DNA of 7,097 bases from VGEM01 sp033764265. GTDB lineage: Bacteria > Pseudomonadota > Alphaproteobacteria > Rhodospirillales > Rhodospirillaceae. Shown piece by piece: positions 1-5,810 of the stretch (positions are counted from its first letter, which is position 1; each line of letters starts with the position of its first letter). The notes beneath the pieces were generated by a model. The model did not search any database. It was given only the letters and a program-made list of their open reading frames with translations, and had not been told where the DNA came from. The stretch spans positions 1 to 7,097 of the forward strand of contig JANRJB010000134.1 in the NCBI GenBank assembly GCA_033764265.1, in the 5' to 3' direction. The translations under genes and the position numbers were made by a program.

Positions 1-1095
1 GCCAACTTCATCCGCCGCGACATCACGCCGCACAACAAAACGCTTTACGAGCGCAGCGTGCGCCCGTCGTTCGAGCGGTCCCACGGCCGCACGCCCCGCA
101 CCCGCCAGGAGGTTCGCCGGGCGATGGAGCCCACCGCCCAGTACAAGATGTCGAGCGCCCTGCAGCGCTGCACCCAGGAAATGATGTGGTCGTCGGTGGC
201 CGACACGGTGGAACGCGAACTGCCGCGGCTGGTGGACAATTTCCGCACGATCGCGGCCGCCCCGCGGCTGGGCACGCTGCGCCTGAACCGCGGCCTGCCG
301 ATCCCCAACTACGCGCGCGACAATCACCACCATTGCATGGCCGGCGGCTATCACGCCGAGCATACCGCCGACGACGTGGCGCAGGGCGCGCTGTACGACC
401 GCGGGTCGTTCATCTACGTCGACGGCAACTTCGGCCCGTGGAACGACGGCCTGGGCATGGCGCTGGCCAAGTTCGTGCGCATCCGCTTCCCCGACTTCAA
501 GCCCATGCGCATCCTCGACATGGGCTGCACCGTCGGCGGGTCCACCGTCGCGCTAAAGCAGATGTTTCCCGAGGCCGAGGTGCACGGCGTCGACATCGGC
601 GCGCCGGTGCTGCGCTACGCCCATGCCAGGGCCGAGCATCGCGGCGTCGCGGTGCACTTCAGCCAGCAGAACGCCGAGGCGACGGATTTTCCCGATGGGC
701 ACTTCGACCTGGTGTGCTCGGCGGCCATGTTCCACGAAACCGCCCATCGCGCGGTGTTGAACATGCTGAAGGAATCGCGCCGCCTGCTCGCGCCCGGCGG
801 CCTGATGGCCCACGCCGAGGTGGCGCCGATGCAGGGCGCTGACCCGTGGCGCGATTTCATCCGCGACTGGGACAGCCTGAACAACGCCGAGCCGTTCTGG
901 GGCACGGTCTTGGACATGGACCTGGTCTCCGCCGCACGCGGCCAAGGCTGGTCCGGCGACAAGGTGTGGCACGAGATCGGCCTGAGCCCGGCCGAGGCCC
1001 ACAACATCACGCCCGAGGTGCCGGCCGAGCAGGTGATGGGCGCCAGCCGCGGCGCCAATGGACTTGGTTATCTGTTCGGGCTGAAAGCCGCCTGA
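1..1095 (+). CDS. Class I SAM-dependent methyltransferase, 5'-truncated by window edge
   Basis: The reading frame is open from base 1. The residues before the GTG at 58 (beginning ANFIRRDITPHNK) look like normal coding sequence, so the real start lies upstream; 364 codons are visible before the TGA. A Rossmann SAM-binding core begins around residue 170 with motif I as ILDMGCTVGGST, followed by the acidic strand end VHGVDIGAP (motif II, about 197-205). The core continues through FDLVCSAAMFHE (motif IV region) and LLAPGGLMAHAEV (post-motif). The N-terminal ~165 residues are an extra domain with a His-rich stretch (NHHHCMAGGYH) that I do not recognise. Motif I has Thr where most class I enzymes have the second Gly of GxGxG. 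The acceptor substrate cannot be read. The FAD oxidase starts 7 bp after the stop, suggesting co-transcription. The methyltransferase fold is secure; the specific function is unknown. Confidence 0.88.
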   Translation, partial: ANFIRRDITPHNKTLYERSVRPSFERSHGRTPRTRQEVRRAMEPTAQYKMSSALQRCTQEMMWSSVADTVERELPRLVDNFRTIAAAPRLGTLRLNRGLPIPNYARDNHHHCMAGGYHAEHTADDVAQGALYDRGSFIYVDGNFGPWNDGLGMALAKFVRIRFPDFKPMRILDMGCTVGGSTVALKQMFPEAEVHGVDIGAPVLRYAHARAEHRGVAVHFSQQNAEATDFPDGHFDLVCSAAMFHETAHRAVLNMLKESRRLLAPGGLMAHAEVAPMQGADPWRDFIRDWDSLNNAEPFWGTVLDMDLVSAARGQGWSGDKVWHEIGLSPAEAHNITPEVPAEQVMGASRGANGLGYLFGLKAA

Positions 1096-1102
1096 GCCGA
1101 CT

Positions 1103-2698
1103 TTGGCGGTCGTGACGTTGTCCCGCGATCCTGCGCCGGCCCTGGCGGCGCTGGCCGCCGTCGTCGGCCCCGAACACGTCCTGACCGACGAGGCGACGCG
1201 CCGCGCCTTCGGGTGCGATGTATTCTTCGACGACGTGCCGCCGCTGGCGGTGGTGCGCCCCGGTTCGACCGACGAACTCGCCGCGGCGGTGCGGGCCGCG
1301 GTCGCGCACGGCGTGGCGGTCGCGCCGCGCGGCGGCGGGCTGTCGTATTCCAGGGGTTATCTGACCGGGCGCGCCGGCAGCGTGTGCATCGACACCGCGC
1401 GCCTGAACCGCATCGTCGCCATCAATACCGAGGACATGTACGTCCACGTCGAGGCGGGCGTGACCTGGGAGCGCCTGAACGATGCCCTGCGCCCGCACGG
1501 GCTGCGCACGCCGTTCTGGGGCACCGGCTCGGGCAAGTTCGCCACCGTCGGCGGCACGCTGTCGCAGAACGCCGCCAACCTGGGCACCGGCAAATACGGC
1601 ATGGCCGCCGACAGCGTGTTGGGCCTGAGAGTGGCGCTGGCCGACGGGCGCGTGCTGGCCACCGGTTCGTGGGCCGCGCAGGATCATGCCACGCCGTTCA
1701 CGCGCTGGTACGGGCCCGACCTGACCGGGCTGTTCCTGGCCGACTGCGGCGCCTTCGGCGTCAAGGCCGAGGCGGCGTTGCAACTGATCGCTCGGCCACC
1801 GGCGACGGACTATTGCGCCTTCTCGTTCGAAACGGCCGAGCAGTTCCTGGCCGCGCTGTCGGCGGCCGGCCGGGCCGGGCTTCATTCCGAGTGCTTCGGC
1901 TTCGACCCCGCCTACATGGCGTTCCGCACCACCTACGCCAGCGTCGGCGAGGATGTCGCGCGGCTGAAGGACATCGCCGTGTCGCAGGGGTCGCTGCTGA
2001 AGGGCGTCAAGGAAGCCGTCGCGGTGGCATCCGCCGGCCGGCGCTACCTGAAGGACGCCGGCTACACCCTGCATTTCGCGGTCGACGGGCGCGACCCGTC
2101 GGATGCCGATGCCGCGGTGCGCGAGCTGAGCAAGCTGTGCCGGGCGCGCGGCGGCGCGGAAATACCGGCCAGCATCCCCAAGGTGATCCGCGCCACGCCG
2201 TTTCCCGAGCCGACCACGCTGTTGGGGCCGCGCGGCGAGCGCTGGATCCCGGTGCACGGCATCGTGCCCCATTCGCGTGCGCGGGGCGCACTGGATGCGA
2301 TTGCCAAGACGATGGCCGCGCGTGGCGGCGAGATCGAGCGCCACGGCATCGCGTGGTGCTGGGTGGCGCTGCCGGTGGGCCGTTCGGCGGTGCTGATCGA
2401 ACCCACGATCTACTGGCGCGATCGGCGGACGGTCATGCAGGACATGGTGCTGTCGGCCGACTACGCCGCGCGCAACGACGCCCACGCCCCCGACCCGGCG
2501 GCGCGCGCGCTGGTGGCGGAGTTACGCCAATCGGTCGCCGAAGCCTTCCGCGAGCTGGGCGCGGCGCACTTCCAGATCGGACGCACCTTTCCGTTCATGG
2601 CCAGCCGCGCGCCCGAGGCGGCCGCCACGTTGCGCGCGCTCAAGGCTTGGCTTGACCCATCGGGGCTCATGAATCCAGGATCGCTGGGCCTGCCCTAG
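1103..2698 (+). CDS. FAD-binding oxidase/dehydrogenase, VAO (PCMH) family, GlcD-like
   Basis: A 531-residue flavoprotein of the vanillyl-alcohol-oxidase superfamily, which oxidises alpha-hydroxy acids, phenols or similar substrates. An FAD_binding_4 domain spans roughly residues 45-230. Its pyrophosphate-binding loop is PRGGGLSYSRGYL (75-87), and a second FAD segment runs from GTGSGKFATVGGTLSQNAANLG to KYGMAADSVLGL (about 140-175). YGPDLTGLFLADCGAFGV (203-220) corresponds to the family's DLT-LF-G-E-GT-GI segment. The C-terminal cap ends in DPSGLMNPGSLGLP, the usual family ending, so the protein is full length. No His is present in the first FAD loop at the usual covalent-flavin position. The start is uncertain: TTG 1103 (used here), GTG 1112 and TTG 1118 are all possible and none has a good Shine-Dalgarno sequence. 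The TAG stop lies within the CTAG that opens repeat copy 1. Substrate unknown; likely co-transcribed with the methyltransferase. Confidence 0.9.
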   Translation: MAVVTLSRDPAPALAALAAVVGPEHVLTDEATRRAFGCDVFFDDVPPLAVVRPGSTDELAAAVRAAVAHGVAVAPRGGGLSYSRGYLTGRAGSVCIDTARLNRIVAINTEDMYVHVEAGVTWERLNDALRPHGLRTPFWGTGSGKFATVGGTLSQNAANLGTGKYGMAADSVLGLRVALADGRVLATGSWAAQDHATPFTRWYGPDLTGLFLADCGAFGVKAEAALQLIARPPATDYCAFSFETAEQFLAALSAAGRAGLHSECFGFDPAYMAFRTTYASVGEDVARLKDIAVSQGSLLKGVKEAVAVASAGRRYLKDAGYTLHFAVDGRDPSDADAAVRELSKLCRARGGAEIPASIPKVIRATPFPEPTTLLGPRGERWIPVHGIVPHSRARGALDAIAKTMAARGGEIERHGIAWCWVALPVGRSAVLIEPTIYWRDRRTVMQDMVLSADYAARNDAHAPDPAARALVAELRQSVAEAFRELGAAHFQIGRTFPFMASRAPEAAATLRALKAWLDPSGLMNPGSLGLP

Positions 2699-2770
2699 TG
2701 GTCCGATTCCAACATTCGCATCCCGGTTCAGGGCGCAATCCTTCGAATGTTGGAATCAAAGGACCACTAG
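2695..2770. repeat. Hairpin A of repeat copy 1
   Basis: Outer arm CTAGTGGTCC (2695-2704) pairs perfectly with GGACCACTAG (2761-2770). Inner arm GATTCCAACATTCG (2705-2718) pairs perfectly with CGAATGTTGGAATC (2744-2757). The two stems (10 + 14 bp) are separated by an unpaired AAA at 2758-2760, and the loop is 25 nt (2719-2743). No T-run follows, so it is not a standard intrinsic terminator. Confidence 0.95.
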
Positions 2771-2782
2771 AAATATATGATT

Positions 2783-2860
2783 CGAGTGGAGCTTTGGATT
2801 TGACATTCGCTTCTCGGTTTCGCTGCAAAGGGGATGCGAATGTCAAATCCGCTCCACTAG
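2783..2860. repeat. Hairpin B of repeat copy 1 (inverted, diverged relative of A)
   Basis: Outer arm CGAGTGGAGC (2783-2792) pairs with GCTCCACTAG (2851-2860) with one mismatch (G2784/A2859). Inner arm GGATTTGACATTCGC (2796-2810) pairs perfectly with GCGAATGTCAAATCC (2836-2850). TTT at 2793-2795 is unpaired, and the loop is 25 nt (2811-2835). Read on the minus strand this gives CTAGTGG, a 15-bp inner stem and an AAA bulge in the same places as hairpin A, showing common descent. Confidence 0.95.
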
Positions 2861-2877
2861 GGTCCGGATGTCGCTTC

Positions 2878-3873
2878 ATGCGTTTGCCGCTTGCCGCGCT
2901 GCTGTTGAGCGTTCTGGCCGCGCCGGTATCGGCCAAGACGCCCGTGACCATCGCGGCGTTCTCCAACACGTTTCTGGCTTCGGAAGCGCACTACCGCGAA
3001 CTGGGCGAGGCGCTCGCCACCGCGCCCGGCGCGCCGTTCGACGTGCGCCTCTTGATCCGCGGCGAGCTGGGCGCCGACGAGGACCACTTCAATGCGCTGC
3101 GCCGCGGCCGCGTGCAGGTGGTCGGCGTCAGTTACGCCTCGGTCTCGACCGCGGTGCCGGAGTTCACGGTGCTGAACGCGCCGTTCCTGTTCGACGGCTG
3201 GGAGGAGACCGATTTCGTCTTCGACAACTTCCTGATCCCGCTGTTGAACGAGTTGCTGGCGGCCGGCGGTCTGCACGGCATCCGCACCTACGGCATGGTC
3301 TGGTACGGCTTTTACGGGCGCACGCCGGTGGTCGAACCGGCCGACGTGCAGAACATGCGGTTCCGGGCGCTGATCGACCGGTCGTCGCAGCTGACCGCCG
3401 CCGAGCTGAACGGCGACATGATCCAGATCGCCGCCACCGAGATCGTGACGGCGCTGCAGACCGGGCTGGTCGACGGAGGCGAGACCAACGAGCTGATCTA
3501 CGCCATGACCGGCATCGACCGCGAGGCGCCGCATTGGACCGCCTCGCGCCACACGCCGTCGATGGTGGCCGTGATCTCCACCAAGAAGTGGTGGGACAGC
3601 CTGACGGCCGAGCAGCAGAACCTGGTCGACACCGGCTATCCGCCCGCCGCGCGCGCCCGCGCCGGCATCCGCGCCGACGGCGAGCGCCTGCTCGCCCGCG
3701 CGGCGGAGAACGGCGCCACTCTGCATGCGTTGAGCCCGGAGGCGCGCGCGCGCTGGGTGGCGGCCACCTTGCCCGTGCACCGCAAGCTGGTCGACGCCGC
3801 CGGCGGCCGCGCCCACGAGCTGTACGACCGAGCGCTGGAAGGCAAGCGGGCGTTCGCGGCGCGGCAGCGCTAG
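2878..3873 (+). CDS. TRAP transporter solute-binding protein, DctP family (orphan)
   Basis: A 331-residue periplasmic binding protein that would capture a small, usually carboxylate, solute and deliver it to a DctQ/DctM membrane pair. The ATG at 2878 begins a clear Sec signal peptide, MRLPLAALLLSVLAAPVSA, with likely cleavage before KTPVT. Family hallmarks follow: LNAPFLFDGWEE (99-110), the Arg-containing segment NMRFRAL (159-165, where the family's carboxylate-binding Arg sits) and ALQTGLVDGGETN (192-204). HTPSMVAVISTKKWWDSL and a helical C-terminus complete a normal-length protein. A longer frame is open back to GTG 2698, but it only translates the repeat and would bury the signal peptide. 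No DctQ or DctM gene is in the window. The Shine-Dalgarno is weak. The TAG stop comes from the CTAG opening repeat copy 2. Ligand unknown. Confidence 0.9.
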   Translation: MRLPLAALLLSVLAAPVSAKTPVTIAAFSNTFLASEAHYRELGEALATAPGAPFDVRLLIRGELGADEDHFNALRRGRVQVVGVSYASVSTAVPEFTVLNAPFLFDGWEETDFVFDNFLIPLLNELLAAGGLHGIRTYGMVWYGFYGRTPVVEPADVQNMRFRALIDRSSQLTAAELNGDMIQIAATEIVTALQTGLVDGGETNELIYAMTGIDREAPHWTASRHTPSMVAVISTKKWWDSLTAEQQNLVDTGYPPAARARAGIRADGERLLARAAENGATLHALSPEARARWVAATLPVHRKLVDAAGGRAHELYDRALEGKRAFAARQR

Positions 3874-3945
3874 TGGTCCGATTCCAACATTCGCATCCCG
3901 GTTCAGGGCGCAATCCTGCGAATGTTGGAATCAAAGGACCACTAG
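3870..3945. repeat. Hairpin A of repeat copy 2
   Basis: Outer stem 3870-3879 with 3936-3945 (10 bp). Inner stem 3880-3894 with 3918-3932 is 15 bp, one pair longer than in copy 1 because G3918 pairs with C3894. The AAA bulge is at 3933-3935 and the loop is 23 nt. Confidence 0.95.
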
Positions 3946-3957
3946 AAATATATGATT

Positions 3958-4036
3958 CGAGTGGAGCTTTGGATTTGACATTCGCTTCTCGGTTTCGCTG
4001 CAAAGGGGGATGCGAATGTCAAATCCGCTCCACTAG
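3958..4036. repeat. Hairpin B of repeat copy 2
   Basis: Outer stem 3958-3967 with 4027-4036 has the same single mismatch as copy 1 (CGAG against CTAG). Inner stem 3971-3985 with 4012-4026 is a perfect 15 bp. TTT at 3968-3970 is unpaired. The loop is 26 nt, one G longer than in copy 1. Confidence 0.95.
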
Positions 4037-4109
4037 GCCTGATTGTCCGCCCGGCGAATCGTTTGGAACTAACGGATGTGAGCCGCTGGCGGCGGGTTTA
4101 TAAAGCGGC
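4037..4109 (+). other. 73-bp leader between repeat copy 2 and the MFS gene
   Basis: Unique sequence holding a short GC-rich inverted repeat, GCCGC-TG-GCGGC (4082-4093), and an AT-rich TTTATAAA (4097-4104). TTTATA resembles a -10 box, but the nearest -35-like hexamer (TTGGAA, 4063-4068) is 28 bp away, so no promoter is called. The MFS gene may have its own start signal here, unproven. Confidence 0.3.
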
Positions 4110-5366
4110 ATGCCCCGCTTCGATGTCGACTTTTCGGCCGCCCGCGAGACTCTCGCCAACCGCAATTTCCGCGTTTTCACCGCCGGCAACGCGGTGTCGC
4201 TGCTGGGTAGTTGGGTCCAGCGCATGGCGGTCGGCTGGCTGACCTGGGAACTGACCAAGTCGGGCGCGTGGCTGGGCGCGGTGGCGATGGCCGAGTTCCT
4301 GCCGGTGATTTTCCTTGCGCCGTTCACCGGCGTGCTGGTCGATCGCTTCGACAAGCGCCGCCTGGCGCTGTTCGGACAGGTGTTCGCGCTGTTACAAGCC
4401 GGCGCGCTGGCGGCGCTGACGCTGGCCGGGCTGATCACGCCGCTGCTGATTCTGATCCTGCAGTGCACGGTCGGCATGGTGCAGCCGGTGATCCAGACCG
4501 CGCGGCTGGTGCTGGTGCCGATGATGCTGCCCAAGGCCCGTGTCGGCAACGCGGTCGCCATTACTTCGCTGGTGTTCAATTCCGCGCGCATCCTGGGCCC
4601 GGCGGTGGGCGGGGTGATCATCACCTCGGTCGGTGTCGGCTGGGCGTTCGCGCTCAACGCCGTCAGCTTTGTCGGCGTGATCGCCGCCCTGATCGCGCTG
4701 GATCTGCCGGCGCACGTGCCGACCCACAAGGGCCGCGCGGCGTGGAGCGGGTTCCTGCCCGACATGGCCGCGGGCTGGCGCTACACGCTGAAGCACCCGG
4801 TGCTGGGTTGGCTGATCGGCACCGTGGGGTTGGCGTCGATGCTGACCTGGCCGATCGGCGACCTTTTGGCGGGCATCGCCGACGAGGTGTTCCAGCGCGG
4901 CGCCGGCGGGCTGGCGCTGATGACCTCGGCGCAGGGCGTCGGCGCCATTTTCGGCGGGCTGATTCTGGCCCAGCGCTCGACCGCCGAGGGCCTGGGCCGC
5001 CTCGTCATCGGCGCCATGATCATGAACGGCCTGCTGGTGGCAGCCTTGTCGCTCACCTCCAACTTCAACCTCGGCCTCGGCATCCTGTTCGTGTCGGCCT
5101 TTTTCGGGGTGATGGTCGGCGTCGGCTCGCAGTCGCTGACGCAGACCGTGGTCAGCGACCAGATGCGCGGCCGCGCCCTCAGCGTGTGGTACACCATCAC
5201 GCGGGCGGGGCCGGCCATCGGCGCCTTGGTGCTGGGCAGCGCCGCCAACCGCTTCGGCTTCGAAGCGCCGTTGATGGCCGCCGGCCTGATCACCGCGGCG
5301 GTAGCCGCGGCCACGCTGTTCCTGCGCAATCTGGCCAAGCCGCCCGACGACACGGGCAACGCCTGA
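4110..5366 (+). CDS. MFS transporter, MFS_3 (EntS-like) exporter family
   Basis: A 418-residue inner-membrane protein with about 12 hydrophobic segments, the normal size for a major facilitator superfamily proton-coupled exporter. After a short cytoplasmic N-terminus, NRNFRVFTAGNAVSLLGSWVQRMAVGWL is the opening helix typical of MFS_3 (enterobactin-exporter-like) members. The loop GVLVDRFDKRRLALF (74-88) is the MFS signature motif A between helices 2 and 3. NSARILGPAVGG (157-168) is the family's helix-5 motif, and a related loop, DQMRGRALSVWY, occurs in the second half. The ATG at 4110 is chosen because homologous sequence begins soon after it; no good Shine-Dalgarno precedes it. The substrate (siderophore, drug or metabolite) cannot be told. 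It lies 73 bp downstream of repeat copy 2 and may or may not share the upstream transcript. Its stop is 8 bp from the convergent MazG-like gene. Confidence 0.9.
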   Translation: MPRFDVDFSAARETLANRNFRVFTAGNAVSLLGSWVQRMAVGWLTWELTKSGAWLGAVAMAEFLPVIFLAPFTGVLVDRFDKRRLALFGQVFALLQAGALAALTLAGLITPLLILILQCTVGMVQPVIQTARLVLVPMMLPKARVGNAVAITSLVFNSARILGPAVGGVIITSVGVGWAFALNAVSFVGVIAALIALDLPAHVPTHKGRAAWSGFLPDMAAGWRYTLKHPVLGWLIGTVGLASMLTWPIGDLLAGIADEVFQRGAGGLALMTSAQGVGAIFGGLILAQRSTAEGLGRLVIGAMIMNGLLVAALSLTSNFNLGLGILFVSAFFGVMVGVGSQSLTQTVVSDQMRGRALSVWYTITRAGPAIGALVLGSAANRFGFEAPLMAAGLITAAVAAATLFLRNLAKPPDDTGNA

Positions 5367-5374
5367 TCGGCGCG

Positions 5375-5737
5375 TCAACGACGCCGCGAGGCCGGGCGCG
5401 CGCGGGACTTTGGCCGTCGCTTCGATGCGACGCGCGCCTTTGGTGTTTCCTTGATCTTGGCGACGATGCGCGCCTGGCTGGCGGCAAGAACCTTGGATGG
5501 CGCAACACCCAGCGCCCGGCACAGCCGCGCCCAGTAGTAGATGACGTTGCCCAGTTCCTCGAGCGTCTCCGCACGATCGAGCGCGCCGTCGCGCAATAGA
5601 GTCTTGATCTCGCCGGCCACTTCGCCCGCTTCCGCGGCCAAACCGATGGCGAGGTAGGCCAGCAAACGGTCGCGGCCGGCGCCGGTGGCGCGGCTGCGCA
5701 CGGTCGCGGCCCAGGCGGCGTAGTCGTCGAGGGTCAT
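5375..5737 (-). CDS. MazG-like nucleotide pyrophosphohydrolase, short form
   Basis: A 120-residue all-alpha protein of the MazG-like NTP pyrophosphatase superfamily, which hydrolyses (d)NTPs or altered nucleotides to the monophosphate plus pyrophosphate. The first metal-binding helix reads EAGEVAGEI (E36, E39, E43) and the second EELGNVIYYWARL (60-72), fitting the ExxE...ExxD pattern except that the final Asp is Asn64. The last ~22 residues are Lys/Arg-rich (KARVASKRRPKSRARPASRRR) and probably disordered. The ATG at 5737 is preferred over the longer in-frame start at 5803 because GGAGGA sits 4 nt upstream and the extra 22 residues look non-conserved. The VOC gene ends 73 bp upstream on the same strand. 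Family membership is fairly sure; activity is uncertain because of the Asn. Confidence 0.83.
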   Translation of the reverse strand: MTLDDYAAWAATVRSRATGAGRDRLLAYLAIGLAAEAGEVAGEIKTLLRDGALDRAETLEELGNVIYYWARLCRALGVAPSKVLAASQARIVAKIKETPKARVASKRRPKSRARPASRRR

Positions 5738-5741
5738 CGGG

Positions 5742-5747
5742 TCCTCC
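5742..5747 (-). promoter_or_regulatory. Shine-Dalgarno site deciding the MazG-like start
   Basis: GGAGGA on the minus strand, 4 nt before the ATG at 5737. It is the strongest ribosome-binding site in the window and argues against translation from 5803. Confidence 0.8.
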
Positions 5748-5810
5748 GACAGCGGTTCGGACGCGATATGGGAGCCGTCGCGCGCGAACCCAAGCTGCGC
5801 CACGCCACGA

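Larger units (their letters stand above)
2695..2860. repeat. Copy 1 of a 166-bp double-hairpin repeat (REP/MITE-like)
   Basis: Nearly identical to 3870-4036 in the same orientation; the only differences are T2743 (G3918 in copy 2) and one G fewer in the B loop. It starts with CTAG (2695-2698), ends with CTAG (2857-2860), and contains hairpin A, a 12-bp linker (AAATATATGATT, 2771-2782) and hairpin B. It is visibly more AT-rich than the genes around it. The opening CTAG contains the TAG stop of the FAD oxidase, and the closing CTAG lies 17 bp before the TRAP start codon. There is no transposase nearby, so if mobile it is non-autonomous. The repeat is seen directly; the mobile-element interpretation is inferred. 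Confidence 0.95.
3870..4036. repeat. Copy 2 of the double-hairpin repeat (167 bp)
   Basis: Direct-orientation copy of 2695-2860. It begins with CTAG (3870-3873), which contains the TAG stop of the TRAP gene, and ends with CTAG (4033-4036). It has the same 12-bp linker at 3946-3957. Relative to copy 1 it has G3918 for T2743 and one extra G in the run at 4005-4009. It lies 73 bp before the MFS start codon. The two copies are offset by 1175 bp and bracket the TRAP gene exactly. Confidence 0.95.

Noticed and set aside
1007..2485. 492-residue open frame on the minus strand opposite the FAD oxidase
   Set aside because: It is an antisense by-product of GC-rich codon use; the translation is His/Arg/Gly/Ala-rich low complexity with no domain, and the plus-strand frame is a clear protein family.
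2800..2828. Perfect -35 box TTGACA inside hairpin B
   Set aside because: At 17-bp spacing the -10 position reads CTGCAA, and the hexamer is part of the paired stem. It looks like coincidence.
2695..2860. Hairpins as Rho-independent terminators
   Set aside because: Neither hairpin is followed by a T-run, the arms are not GC-rich near the loop, and the loops are long (about 25 nt). Termination or attenuation is possible but not supported by the standard pattern.
2698..2877. N-terminal 60-residue extension of the TRAP protein from GTG 2698
   Set aside because: It is translated repeat sequence, and the signal peptide at 2878 marks the real start.
2695..4036. CRISPR array
   Set aside because: Only two long repeats separated by about 1 kb that holds a real gene; no short regularly spaced units.
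4063..4104. Promoter for the MFS gene (TTGGAA ... TTTATA)
   Set aside because: The spacing is 28 bp, too long for a sigma-70-type promoter.
5372..5384. Small hairpin GCGTC-AAC-GACGC at the convergent gene ends as a bidirectional terminator
   Set aside because: Only 5 bp of stem, no T-run on either side, and it overlaps the MazG-like stop codon.
4392..5522. 376-residue open frame on the minus strand opposite the MFS gene
   Set aside because: Composition is Gln/His/Arg-rich with no recognisable domain, and it overlaps both the MFS and MazG-like genes.
5738..5803. Longer MazG-like start at 5803
   Set aside because: The internal ATG at 5737 has a strong GGAGGA site at 4 nt; the extra 22 residues show no family resemblance and would begin just inside the short gap after the VOC stop.
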